Assembly (NCBI RefSeq): GCF_014805685.1
Contig: NC_060885.1
Location: 14,786,632-14,850,631, forward strand
From: Silurus meridionalis
Taxonomy: Eukaryota; Chordata; Actinopteri; Siluriformes; Siluridae
Length of the DNA: 64,000 nt
Direction of reading: 5' to 3'
Part shown: positions 47,792 to 60,614 of the stretch, piece by piece
How the letters are laid out: the number at the start of each line of letters is the position of its first letter
Position numbering within the stretch: position 1 is the first letter of the stretch
Position numbers and translations under genes: made by a program
The notes under the pieces: model-generated
Database searches by the model: none
Seen by the model: only the letters and a program-made list of their open reading frames with translations
Told to the model about the DNA's origin: nothing

Positions 47792-50700
47792 TTCCCTTTA
47801 TCTTGCTCTCCCTTCATCACCCTTTCTCTCTGCCACCAGACCTGCTGACGATACATCAACAGTTCTTTTTGGCTGTAGGCAAAAAACGACACTACACTTC
47901 TCACTGCCAGCACCTCCCCATGCCAGAACCAGTTTAGACCGGTTAGCTGGCCTTGTAGCCAGTGCTCTGTCAACTTGCCTTACCTTGAAGAAGAAAAACA
48001 AAAGGCAAGAAAGAAAAAAGAAAGTCTTGTTCTGATAACAGTAACCTGTCGATCCTCAACAGTCTAATAAAATGGGGATATACTAAAGAAAGGAGACTTA
48101 TTAGATGGGGAGAAAAACTATTTACTTCATAAAAAATTACATTTCACCCGAGTCAGAGGAGCAGTATTTTTTAAACCTTTTAAAACTGTCAGGTGGTGGT
48201 TCAAAGCTGCAGAAGAGATTCGCTTAAGATGCGGCTGAGGTGGAAAGTGCCACATATTGTGTTGTGCCCTAGCTGGGACATTTCCTCTATGCTGCCTGTC
48301 ACTGCCGGCTGTGCTCCAGCCTGGCTGCCTAGTCTATGCTTGCTAAGCAGCGCTGGACCCCTGGACCCCTGATGTATGACCCACTTACACCCGTCAGCGG
48401 CGGATGCCATCGATTTTTCCTCTTCCTCTGAGGGATGGCCAGTGAACCTTAGGCCAGTTCTGACCAGAACTCAGTTATTCATCACCCCACAAGACCCCCT
48501 ACCCCCACCAAACTCTCTGCACAGGTCCAGCTGGAAACCAGCTTCATGACTCAATCGTCTTTTTTTTTCAGCCAGCTTTCCTGCTTTATTTAGGATGGAA
48601 GGTGCTCAAAGGAACCCAGGGCCAATTTGTAGTTTGAGAAAGGTCTATGTTATTGATTGAGCATGCCAGGTTCTTTAGCATAGGATGCTTAACCTCTTTT
48701 TCTGGCTCTCTCAGCTTGCCAGTTGTTGATTAACCAGTTCAGCCCTTTGCGGGTCCAGAGAGGCAGCGCTTTGGCCCTGACAGCCACTCTGTCTGCCTAG
48801 TGTGTGCTGCATTCAAGTGGTTATGGTTGTGCTCTTAGTGGATTGGCAGTCATATAGGGGACAGAAGGTTCCCGCCATTAAGGAACAGAAGGCAATAAAT
48901 GTGCTCCCTCTTATCAGAGACACACCACTGATCTCCACCTGCTGCAAACTACCTGCTATATCAAAGGTGAATGGTAGAGACAGGGCAGAGGGCAGTACTG
49001 GTCTGAATGACGGGAAACCAGCAAAACCGGTATGAATGTACGCACTCACCTGCAGGCAACATACCATGCTCAGTGACTGTAATCTCCTGAGAAACATCAT
49101 ATACCTAAAATATCTATAACCATGGTTTTGGTGTTTTAGTTCATGAGCAATTTCCGGACCACACTGTTTATTTTCACAAAAATAGTGTGTTGATGTATTT
49201 TTTAATAACTATTTTATTGCAGTGCTGAATCTGGCTCTTTTCTCCAAATGTGCATCTGGTGACTAATAATATTTATTTGTGTGGGTGCCTGAGTGCAGTC
49301 TAAAAGGAAGCTCTTGGTCTAGAACGTTCAATAAATTAGATAATTTTTTTTTGGTGCCAGTTAAATATAACCACAGTATTCTCTAGTGACCAGAGCTGGC
49401 TGACCGACATATTAACATTTCTGTATTCAGACTGACTGTTAAGAGCTGTAGCAGGGCATGTGGATGTGAAAGTGTGTGAGCTCAGAAATGGGCTGTGTAT
49501 TATTAGTGAATGTTTGTGCAGAATGACATCTTGATCTGCTCTAAGAGAAACTGCCTGGTTTTTGGAGTCACTGGGTCATGTGTGTTTGTGTGAGCTGTGG
49601 GAGGCAGCTGGCATTACAGTGCATATTAAGTATTACAGTGTGAAACTGGCTACGTGGCTTATTTACATGTAACATGATTGGGGTCAAAGCACTGGACCCT
49701 GCTTCAGGAAAAGCTCGCCTGGCCTCGACATACTGACCTCTGGTGCAGTGACTTCTAATGGTATACCTTCGAACCCAGACTAGTAAACCATTCTAAAAAA
49801 AAAAGGGAGATGGATTAGCTACTGTTCCAGGTACTCTATTTTGCACAACACTTTGTCCTATTGCTGTCCCTGAGTCCGTGGGAGCAGCAGAGGGCAGAGG
49901 AGCAGTGGGAGGCAATAATCATCATCTACTGCTCCTTTGTGGGACTGGGGATGCTGTGCTAATGCCAGGAGGGAGACCCTGCTAATGGGGTCAGCACTGG
50001 CAGAGGGTGATGTATGGATTAAGTTTACCGTGGCATATTTTGGTGTTTTTTGTGTGTGTGGGGACCAGGAGATTGGTACCAATGATTAATGCACATGCCC
50101 TCCAGTTCCACACAGCCACCTGTGGTCGCTCTTTGGCCTAAGCATCACTGTGAAACCTGCCCCCTCACTTCTCAATGCAAGGGCATTTATTGAGGTATAA
50201 TTGGCCTGGATTGTTTTTTTTTGGCTAGTCCAAATTTAATTTTGCACATAAAAACTTTGTGTGCTATGTTATTTACTGTCAGTTCCTGGTATGGTTATAG
50301 AGGTAAATTGGTCTTGGCTCAGTTTTTGTTAAGACAGGCACACAGACCTCTCACGCTTAATGTCCTAAATACCACATTATACCACTGAATAATTCTAATG
50401 GAGCTTCTCTTCATTCTTGGAGTGCATTAAAGTTGTGATGGAGTGAAAGAAGTTAGATGTGGCCTTTTGTTTATTTTTCCTCTCCTTTACTCTATATCAC
50501 TATTCCACCCTCTCTTTGTCTTTCTCTTTCTTGAAGCTTTGCTGGGATGAGTTTGCGGGAATGGCTGAAGCATTTGCAACAGGTCTGGTTTCAGACGCTG
50601 TCAGAGGCAGGAGGATCTGTAATGTTTGCTTTGGGCCGTATGGGGTCTCTCTAAAGTGCCGTTTTTATGAACAGTTTGCCTGAAGAAAGTCTCACTGCCC

Positions 50701-51100
50701 AGGATGCACTGTGCATGTGTGTTAGTGTGTGTTTGTTCAGCATCCTGGTGCTTCTCCGACAACAGAAACACTATCAGATACCATGTCAATTCTTTTAATA
50801 GATCTTTATATCTTCATTATATCTGCCAAAAACTCAGATTCTTTGTATGACACTGCACTTTCTTTTTACTGAGTGGCACTCGGGCGATATGGGTTAAGTC
50901 AGAGGAGGAGAAGGCACCTATCTTTGTGCAGTGGTGAGTGTCTGAACTTGATCCTCTGAGCATTCTCCAGCAAAGTGCAATCAATAGAAACCGTGGCTAA
51001 CTTTCTGCCTGAATTTCTCTGTAGCTCATGAGACAATTTTGACATCTTGGCAAACTTATCCTTCCTATCTGTCTTTCTCTATCTCTATTTCTCCCTCTCT

Positions 51101-51219
<119 letters not shown>

Positions 51220-51552
51220 GCCAGGCTAGCTGCTCTTTGTTCACTGTTTTATGACTCTGGCTTTCCAGTGCACACACAGAGGTCTGAGTAGGAGTTATTC
51301 TCTCTCTTTCTTTCTCACCCTCCCTATCACACTCTTTTTTCTGCAACATTCCATTTTTAAAACTGTGTACTGTTAAACGCATTACTCTGCTTCCATAAGC
51401 CATGCTACTCTGTTCTCCAGAGCTGACAGCATGAACTCTAACCCTGCCAGACTTTTATAGCCTTTTAACAAAAACTTGTTAATGCTTTTGATAAGTTGCT
51501 GGTCAGCCTCATGTGTGAGATGGTGTGCACTAGGGGATTCTGGTTAGCTGGA

Positions 51553-51554
<2 letters not shown>

Positions 51555-51587
<33 letters not shown>

Positions 51588-51593
51588 TGTGTA
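51555..51593. repeat. (GT)n microsatellite
   Basis: GT units with one AT interruption. Confidence 0.93.
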
Positions 51594-53164
51594 TGAAGCG
51601 ATCTCTGCTCAATCAGTAGCCACAGATTTGCTGCCTCTGCAACTATGTTTTCAGCTGCAGTGGTGCTTGTGTAGGACTTGAGTGGCTGCACTTCCAGTGC
51701 TTCACTGATCTCAGACTCTGTAGCTTTCAAGCCAAGCTGGCTGTAGATGTTGCGATGGCTAAAACTGATAGACGCGGGGTTTTCTGTCCCCATATCTCTC
51801 TGTAGACTGGCGCTGCATGGCTGCTGTGTTCTCCAGTGCCCGGCTTTCCCTGGCCCTCTGTGTCTGGCGGGCTGTTTGTTTGCGTTTTGTATGGCTGAAT
51901 GGTGCAGCAGCAGAGATACTGGCCTCTTTCATGTCCTTAAAGGCCAACTGGTCACTGAGGCCCAGCTCTGAGCCAGAGAGAGTTCTGAAAGACCGACTGA
52001 AACTGACACCAGCCATCACGCTTCTGCTCAGCACACATTCACACAGGAGCAATGTCTCATATGCATTCATTTTTCCATAGTCAAAATACTGTGTCTGTGT
52101 GTGTTTCTGTGTGTGTCTGTGTGTGTCTGTGTGTGTGCACGCAAATAGCTTTTGTTTTTCAAAACATAAGTTTTGGTGTTGACTCCACTGCTTTCTCCTT
52201 TTTTGGCAGTTAAAGCAGGTGTAGGGTCTCCCTGGGCTTACAGTATTTGTGTTTGGATGAAACACACATACATACATACACACACAGCTGCACAGGATGC
52301 TATTCAAATGTTGCACATGGTTGAGTCAAGATGACCACTGGGGTTTCACGCGCTCTGAGTTTCTTCTCTGTGCTTTTCTTTTTTCTCTTTCTCTCCCACA
52401 GTTTTTTTTTCTCTTGGCCATTTGTAACATAAAATACCCTTCTTGCCAGACACAGATGCACCTTTCTGCTTGACCAGTCAGCTTGGTTGTGAGCTGTGCT
52501 AGCAGAGGAAAACTCAATTCTCCAGTGACCCTTTCTGCCCTGCAGTCTGAAGGATTGGCGAATACTATTCTTTTGCTTTTCAGCTCTTTACTTCTTTTCT
52601 TGAAAACGTAGTTCCTGTTCATATAGAAATGAGGGAAAATGGTTTAATCTTTGACATTGTGTTGCCTCTACCCCCACCAACCATGGTGCAGGTGAAAGAG
52701 ACAGATGGGGGAATAAGGATAGACTAGGGAAGATAATAAAGGAAAATGTAGTGTGTAAGTAGTAAAGAACACTGGTCCTACAGGGCCTGCTAACTGTTCA
52801 GCTCACTTTCTGATCAATAGGCTGTGAGCCATGTCCCTTCTGCCCTTCAGAGAGGGCTGACCTCATCCATCACTCTCTCAAACACACAAACATGAACACA
52901 GGTGTGAGCAATGGTAGCATAGACCTCTGAGGGATGTGTGCCATCATATAGCTGTCCAGTAGGAAAGCGGTCAAAAACAGCAAGAACTAATATATATTCT
53001 CAGGGTCGACACAGTTCATGATTGATTTCTCTTTCTCTGTGTGAAAGTGAGACTATGTGTGTGCAGACCAGAGAATTCTCCCAGCCACTGTAATAGCTGT
53101 AACTTTTCCCGAACACTTTTCTGTTTATAAGCACCAAACTCTATTCATAATTTAAGTGGAGACC

Positions 53165-53475
53165 TTAGCAGTTTAAACGAGGGAACGCACTCATCCCGTT
53201 ATTCAGGATTCTCATCACATGACTGCTAATAACACCCCTCGATGCTGTTAGTTTTCCCCTCTCCAATGAAATTCATTGTGTAATAGACCTAACAGTCTTA
53301 ACCAAATTATCTCTGATGTATACATGCCACAAGGCCAATAAAGCACAACAAATTTATAGCACGCTGAGTAGCCTGTGTCTTCTAATGCAAATAAATCCGG
53401 CCTGGCCGCTGCTCATTAGCATCCGTGTAGCGCACTCTAAATCCTGCTTCTATCATGTTCTCTACCCCCCCACTG
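53165..53475. promoter_or_regulatory. Candidate enhancer block 5 (octamer)
   Basis: Long non-repetitive stretch with a perfect octamer ATGCAAAT at 53385-53392, CTCATTAGCAT and CTAATAAC words. Inferred regulatory character. Confidence 0.35.
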
Positions 53476-54109
53476 ACCACGATCTGCCAAGTTGGAGAGG
53501 CAGGCTGCCAGTATTAAGCCTGTGATTCCTCTACCGTCATGTGTCAGCACAGAGCACTGCTGGCGAATCCAACGCCAGCGACACGGGTTTAGAGTAGGGA
53601 GGTTAATTTGCTTAACCTCGGCTTTCCACCCTGCTCATGTACAATCCACAGCCCACTGCAAAACTAGCTGGTGTTATTCTTATATACCAGACCTCAACCC
53701 TGGCTTGTGTTATGAGATGAGGCTTAAGACAGTGCAGAAAGATGATGGGAGCTGCATAGATTGAGTGGGGCTAACAAAGTTATTATACAGGGAATTATGG
53801 TGATATGTGTACATCAGTAATGTAGTGCATAAGTGGTGGACTTTGATTTAACTCTGACTAGAAACTTTACTTCATGTAACTGATTTATCCTGGTCAGGGT
53901 GTAGTGAAATCCCATCTGTGTCCCATCAAATTGGATGTGCTTTTTAATCAAAGAATTTGACTTGAGTCTTGCATTATATGATGTGTTAATAAATTAATGC
54001 ATAATTCAATAACCAGGCGACATACATAATTGCTTCATATACAGTAAATCATTTTACTCAAGCTATACTTCTAATATGTCAACATATTGGTGGATCCTCG
54101 AGCTCAGTT

Positions 54110-54365
54110 ACTCTCTGTGTGTATTTTCTGTGTATGAGTGGGTTCCCCCACATTCTGCCATTCTCTCCCGTTTTCTCCCATTTGTACATTTAGGTGTGAA
54201 TAAGTGTGTGTGTGCGTGTGTTTGAGAGAGATGGACTGTGCTGGCATCTCATTCTGGGTGTACTACTGCCTACTCCACCGAGTTCCCGGGATAAGCTCCA
54301 GATCCACTGTGCCCCTGCTCAGGATGAAGTGGCTACTAAATATGAAGATAAATAAATTAAAATCA
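54110..54365 (+). mobile_element. Dispersed fish repeat (LINE-like 3' segment)
   Basis: GAGTTCCCGGGATAAGCTCC, GATCCACTGTGCCCCTGCTC and AGGATGAAGTGGCTACTAAA follow the wording of a very common fish repeat ending in GATAAATAAATAAA-like tails. The family was not assigned. Confidence 0.65.
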
Positions 54366-54424
54366 ATAAAAAATGTAGTCCTGTCCCCTACCCTGGGCCC
54401 ATTCAGGCTTCAATAAGATTAGAC

Positions 54425-54572
<148 letters not shown>

Positions 54573-55302
54573 GAGGTGAGACATCTGGCCTTTAGACAAA
54601 TACAGAAGTGAAAATACTCCCCAATTCACTTCTTCTCATCCTCCACTAAACTCTCAGTGTGTGAGGAGAGGAAGTGAGAGATCTCTCCTCTTCTTCTCAA
54701 TCTGCTTCTGTCTTTTGTTTGTCCAATATTACAACTCTTTTCTGCGTCCTTCAGAGTATGTGCCACGCTATTCGTTTAATTCGAAAATAGTTTCTCTATG
54801 CTCTACCTTCATGAAACTACCTTGGTGGTATGATATTCCTGCCAGACAGATCCACTTTAAGACACCTGAGCAGCGGAAATCAGTTTTAGGTAGTGAAAAT
54901 CAAAACAGAGAGTGAAATGCTGGTGTCTACGCAGCCACCGAGCTGTAACCTCTTCTGTTGTTCCCTCTGTTTTGCACACTGCGTGTTTATTTTTCAGTCA
55001 CTGGGTGTTTCCTTATCTCTATAAATACCCACTGATGTGTGTATGACAGAGTAGCTGAGTGTGTATGAATTTTTATGTGCGTGTTTGTTACTGCACGGCC
55101 CATGGCTCTGAAACACATGGCGGTATGTGTGCTGCTCTGTCTTGCTCGGGGCACAACCCTTGTACCATCCGGGTTCTGTCTCAGATTCCCACGCTGAGCG
55201 TGTTGGGACCTTCTGTAATGACACCATACTGAAAAAGCTGCTCAACCTGTCTCCCCTTCTTCCCCTCCCTCCTGTATCCCCTCTGACCCCAACCTCCCTT
55301 CC

Positions 55303-55408
55303 CCCATAAACCCCCTTCTGCTTCTCACTGACCCTCCCTCACTCCCATAACCCCTTTCTGCCTCTCATTGACCCTCCCTCGCTCCCATAACCTTCTCTGC
55401 TTCTCCCA
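55303..55408. repeat. 40-41 bp minisatellite, about 2.6 copies
   Basis: CCCATAA recurs at 55303, 55344 and 55384, each followed by CTTCTGCTTCTCACTGACCC-like text. Strongly pyrimidine-biased on the plus strand. Confidence 0.85.
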
Positions 55409-55679
55409 GCTCGGATGTTATCTGTAGTACTTTAGTGTTATGTCTCAAGCTTCCAAAGACCTGTGTCGTGTGTGCAGACATCTTTTGATATACCACCTCT
55501 ATATCATCCTATCCTTGTTCTCTCCTTTTTCTACGGCCTTCCCCCCTCACTTGCTCTGTCTCACTTTTCCTTTCACCCTCCTTTTCTTCCTTGTCCCTCA
55601 GACTTCCAGACAAAAGCATGCAGTTCTATTGTTATATGCCGGTTGGGTCCTGAAAGAAAGGGAAAGGGGGTCAGTGGTG

Positions 55680-56110
55680 GTATTAGCGCTGGCTAATCAG
55701 GCCGAGGGGCAGGCGGGCAGCTCAGGCCTGGGAGAGGAGCTGAGATCGTCCACTCCCCCGTTTCCCAGGCACCCACCGTCCGTCTATGGTTACACAAAAT
55801 GTCCGCCGCTGCGCCGCTGTTGCCAGGGGTCTATTATTAGCAAGTGTCAGTCAGTTATCTGAGAGCAGTGCTTTTAGCTGCCATTTAAGTGGCTGACACT
55901 CTGGTTTTGCAGCAGATTAAATGAAATTTTAGGCGCAGTTTGGCTCGGGTGCGGGTGGACAAAGGAGGCAGCTGTTGTTGGGAATGTAATCTGGTACCGT
56001 CGGGAAAAGGTGCCACGGCTGGTGCTGCCCACCAAATTGCTTTCCATCTTGCTGCTGCCTTGCATCTTACAGGGTAAAAAGCTAAGTTCTCACCAAGCAG
56101 AGCCACTCCG
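55680..56110. promoter_or_regulatory. Candidate enhancer block 6
   Basis: GC-balanced, non-repetitive 430-bp block with ATTAGCGCTGGCTAATCAGG, GTCTATTATTAGCAAG and CAGCAGATTAAATGA words. Regulatory character is inferred from texture only. Confidence 0.3.
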
Positions 56111-56483
56111 AGATGTTCTCCCCTTTACAGTGTTCTGTGGTTGGATAATGAGCGGTGGCCCACACCCTAACGATGAGTGAGGATGTCACAAGTTGTCTTT
56201 TACAACAGGCTTTAAGATCCTATTTTAGACTTTTATGTTTTGGAGAGCTTCGTTCCTCCTCTGCATGTCTTTTCAGGTGAAAGCCTGTTTTCAGTGGACA
56301 CAGCCAGTAGAAACAGGTGTGTGTATGTGTGTAGTAAGGGGATTTCCTGGCCTGTTCTAAGCCCCTGCCTATGTTACACTGCCGTACCGATGACTGCTAA
56401 TCCGCTGATATGCCAGTGTCATTTGCAGCCTTATATTTTTCTCTTAAATACTTCCTTGCACTGCTCTCTTTTCTTCTCTCCCC

Positions 56484-56490
<7 letters not shown>

Positions 56491-56581
<91 letters not shown>
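56491..56581. repeat. (CT)n-(CA)n compound microsatellite
   Basis: CT units then CA units from about 56537. Confidence 0.97.
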
Positions 56582-56582
<1 letters not shown>

Positions 56583-57977
56583 GTTCTCTTAATATTGTAC
56601 TGGTGCATCTACACCTATCAGTATGTTATGGGTGTGTATGTGTTATGGCTGTTGAAATCTGGGCTGTAGTTAGGGTTGGAATGCCCTTGTGGCCTGCTGT
56701 AGCCTTTACTAAAGGTGTGAAATGTGACAGTCGTAAATGACTGTGAAGAGTGGCTGGGGTTTCAGTGCCGAATGACATAAGGTTTACACCACGCTCCCTG
56801 TCTAAATAGTGCAGAGATGAGAGTAATGATGTTAGACTGCACAAATCTTAGATGCTAGAATTTGTCTGTTTTTTAATGAGTTTTAATTAGTTTATAAATG
56901 TTGTTTGCTTGCTAGATGCTCTCAGCCCAATTTGTTCTACTTTCTTTTATTTATTTAACTTTGCATTTTTCAATAGAACACATAGGCAAACCCAGTTCAG
57001 TAGGTTCGTAGCACATTGATGATCATATATATGCACAAACAAAAGTTGAACTTCACTCAACAAAAGAGAGCAGTATAAAAGGGGTGTTTGTCATTTAAGG
57101 TGCCACATGGACTGCATTTGTTGGTTGTAAAAAGAGATATCATGTTTCGGAGGAACCTTGCCGTGTAGCTAAGATATGTGACCTTTGTTTGAGGGAACTT
57201 TTAGTTGGCAATTGTTGCTCTTTATTTGTATTTTGCTATTCCAAATTTTCTCCTGAATATTTTCTTGAAAAAAGTGATCTAAACAGAGAAAATACAAGAA
57301 AAATATTCACAAATTGATGATTTGTATTTAAATATAATGTAACATATAACTAAATTTTTTTATCAGCTAGTGTCTATGCAATAACAATTTTTTTCTTATT
57401 TTCCAGTCTGCAATCAGCAATTAGCTGCTGGCAAAACAAGTGAGCTAGCTAATTTATTTCATGTAAATGGCCCAGCTTTGTTATTTGACCTTAAGCAAGG
57501 AATAACTCTTCATTGTGAGTTCAGAGTGTGAAAAAGCTGAAAAGTGCTTTCACAGGCTGTTCTGTTGTTCTTAGCACAGTTACTGCTAAGGTCAAGACTT
57601 TAATAACTGGCTTTTAAATAACACACACCTATAGAGGGTAGGTTAAAACCAAGACAAACTTTTTAAACATTGAACAGGCAAAATATATGCAGTAATTCTA
57701 GAAAAAAGAAATTGACCAAATCTAATAACGTAAAAATAAAACAAGCTGGTGCTATTTTCTGAAATAATTACACATCATTATCAAATTATAAATGTCAAAG
57801 ACACTCATACACCTAGATATTATCAGAGCTCCCACCCAGCTGCTTCTAAAACTTGCTGTAGTAAATTTTCAGCCTGGAAAATTAAGATAAAGTTCTCAGA
57901 TATACTACTTTAACCTGGGTGACCTGTGGAAAAAAGTTAACCCCTCCCTCAGTCCTGACCATAGTGCCTATCTCTCC

Positions 57978-58019
57978 TCCTATAGACCAGCCCTCTGATC
58001 AGCCCTCTGATCTATAGGA
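57978..58019. repeat. Inverted repeat enclosing a tandem 12-mer
   Basis: TCCTATAGA (57978-57986) and TCTATAGGA (58011-58019) flank two copies of CAGCCCTCTGAT (57988-57999, 58000-58011). Confidence 0.85.
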
Positions 58020-58526
58020 CTATGGACGCAATTTTTGGCAGGGTGTGGAGGTAGTGTTTCAACATGCATTAAGGTCTCGCTCTTTGAGAGGTTAAACCCT
58101 GATTTATTGACTTCAGCTGCCTATGAGGGCTTGCAGGTACAACTGCCTCAATTAGCATTTTTATAACAGTTGTGCAAGTGCTTTGGCTCACTGGCACTGG
58201 GTCTGCAAAATTTTGTTAAGCTATTTAGACAGAGCTTGGCCTTGTGCTCTGGTCATAACACCCACTTTAGCAAAGGCAAAACACCTGATAATGCTTAAAA
58301 AAAAGTTAGACTTTTGCTGGTACATTCACTGAGAGCTTTTCAGGCCCTGAGCTGAGCTGATGCTGGTAACATATGATGGCGTGATATGGATTGGAATACA
58401 TCGAATTATGTGTGTGACTGAGAGACTCTGCTGAGAAGAATTAGAGCAAACAGCAGATGCCACAGCCCCTCACACACTGCATCCATCTTCCAGACGTGTT
58501 AGTGATGGTAAAGGTAATACAGTAAT

Positions 58527-58790
58527 CCTCCATTTATTGTGGTGGTTACATTCCAAAACCGCCTGTGATAAACGAAAAACCACGATAAACGGATGCCACC
58601 CGGAAAATGCTATTTTATGTATACAGTACTGTACTGTATTAACGTTTTACTTCATTTTATAATTAATAATTATATTTTTATTAATACATTTCATTATTTC
58701 AATATAAAACTCCATAAAAACAATTCCCTATAATTTTTTAGTTATGTGGCAAATGCAAATGCAAAAAAAAACCAAGACCAGCGGTAAAGC
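58527..58790. mobile_element. Probable degraded DNA-transposon-like repeat
   Basis: CCTCCATTTATTGTGGTGG, ACATTCCAAAACCGCCTGTG and ATAAACGAAAAACCACGATA resemble the 'CCGCGATAAACG' repeat ends seen in many fish. Boundaries uncertain. Confidence 0.45.
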
Positions 58791-59191
58791 CGGAGATCAG
58801 TGTACTCTTGTATTAACGGCTCCCACCCGCAACATTTTGGTTCTGTTCTCTATTCACATATGTGCACTCACACATGCATGCAATCAAATGAGCTGAGGAG
58901 CAGAGAGATATTTTTAATATTCTTTTTTACCCTTCTACATTCCTTAATCTCTGTATACACAATGAGCTATTTCTCTGTCTACCTCTTTCTCAATATCTCT
59001 ACTCTATGATAATCCTGAATGTATTGACACATAAGGAGGATTGTTATACAGACATGTGGACACTAGTTGTGTTCTGCCCTGTGTGTTTATGCCTCTGTAC
59101 TCACCTTAAAACCTTTTTGCCAGTGTCTACTTTTAACATGTTTTTTGCCAAAGCCAGTCTAGTCTAACTTTGTCTTTAAAGCACTATTCTG

Positions 59192-59194
<3 letters not shown>

Positions 59195-59256
<62 letters not shown>
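59195..59256. repeat. (CT)n microsatellite
   Basis: 31 CT units. Confidence 0.97.
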
Positions 59257-59260
<4 letters not shown>

Positions 59261-59989
59261 CTGTGAACTTAAATATGTACAAATATATTAATATTTTGGA
59301 TCGTATATGGATATGAATATGGATAGTATAGTGTAGAATTTAGTGTAGGAGTGCTTTTTATGAGAGGTTTTAAATGAACATCATATTAGAAATAGCCTGT
59401 TGAGGAGAAGAGAAAAGTGAATTTGGCAGTGCAGAGAGTAAGCCTTGTGTATATGGCTGTAGGACATGATGGGAAATCTACAGAACTGGACTTGAAGCAC
59501 CCGCTTTAGATTCTCTTCAGCCAAACGCTTGAAGGGAGGCATGAAATCAGACTGTCTTTCGTCGCCCTTGAAACAATGCACTATTTGTGTTTGGCCCTGT
59601 TGTTCACACACATGGTTCTCCATCTGAAAGGCATGGGTGTCACATGTGGGAGTCACATAGTTGGATTAGAAGATGGGACTTTATAGTCAGTAAAACAGTG
59701 GTGGGGTAGCTACACTCAATGGGAGTTGGAAATGAGTTTAAGATTTGAAATAGTTTTGGGACGATAATGCTGGCTGGGAAGGTTTGGCTCACTGAAGTTC
59801 TGATTGACACACAAAAAAAACATGCTCCTGCCCCAACACATCCAGTCTTTTTACCCTTTCCTTCCATACAACAACAACATTTCCTCTTAGGCCTTTAGGA
59901 AAAGTAAAGGGGTAAAGACAATAAATATGTTCATATAGTAAACAAGAATCTTGGGTCGGAAGCGGACAGTAGGAAGAAACCGGGCGAGG

Positions 59990-60440
59990 GTGTGGAGATG
60001 CTCAGACATGAATTCCATTGAAAACTCATGGAAACGGAAGACATTTATGTTCAAGCTTGAGCTTTAATTGTGAGGTGGAATGGCATCTTTGAAAGAGTCA
60101 GTTAAGCGGTGCTAACCCACACACTATTAGTGCTGGAGTGCAAACGATATCTGAGGCAGCCTGAATTTACGTGAATAGCTATTTAATATCTTGGTTTTAA
60201 TGGGCTATAAAACCCCTTCCCGGACAACTGTCCTCTAATAGGTCTTAAAAGTTGTTTGTTGGCGTTGAGATGGGGGTAATTAGTGGACCCGTAGCTTTGG
60301 GAGAGGGCGTCCGTGGTTGGGCTGGGCTCTCCCATTCGGCCATCTTTTGGGCCTGGCTAAAAGGCGCTGGCCGCTCCTCAAAGCAAAGCATTTGAAGGTC
60401 TCGCGACCACTGTGCTCCGGTGGGTGGATGGATGGGGGGA
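59990..60440. promoter_or_regulatory. Candidate enhancer block 7
   Basis: Non-repetitive block with GAGCTTTAATTGTGAGG, GGTAATTAGTGG and TATTTAATATCTTGG words. Inferred only. Confidence 0.3.
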
Positions 60441-60534
60441 TGTGTGGTGTAGCACTTAGGCTCCCTCTGATGGGAACATTAGCCACATTAGGCCGATCTC
60501 AAAATGCCCTAATGGAGTACTCACTCTCATGCAG

Positions 60535-60536
<2 letters not shown>

Positions 60537-60611
<75 letters not shown>
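60537..60611. repeat. (CA)n microsatellite
   Basis: About 37 CA units. Confidence 0.98.

Positions 60612-60614
<3 letters not shown>

Noticed and set aside
51759..52316. 185-codon minus-strand open frame in bcl11a intron 2
   Set aside because: Low-complexity, His/Thr/Gln-rich from GT-type repeats, with no domain and no splice support.
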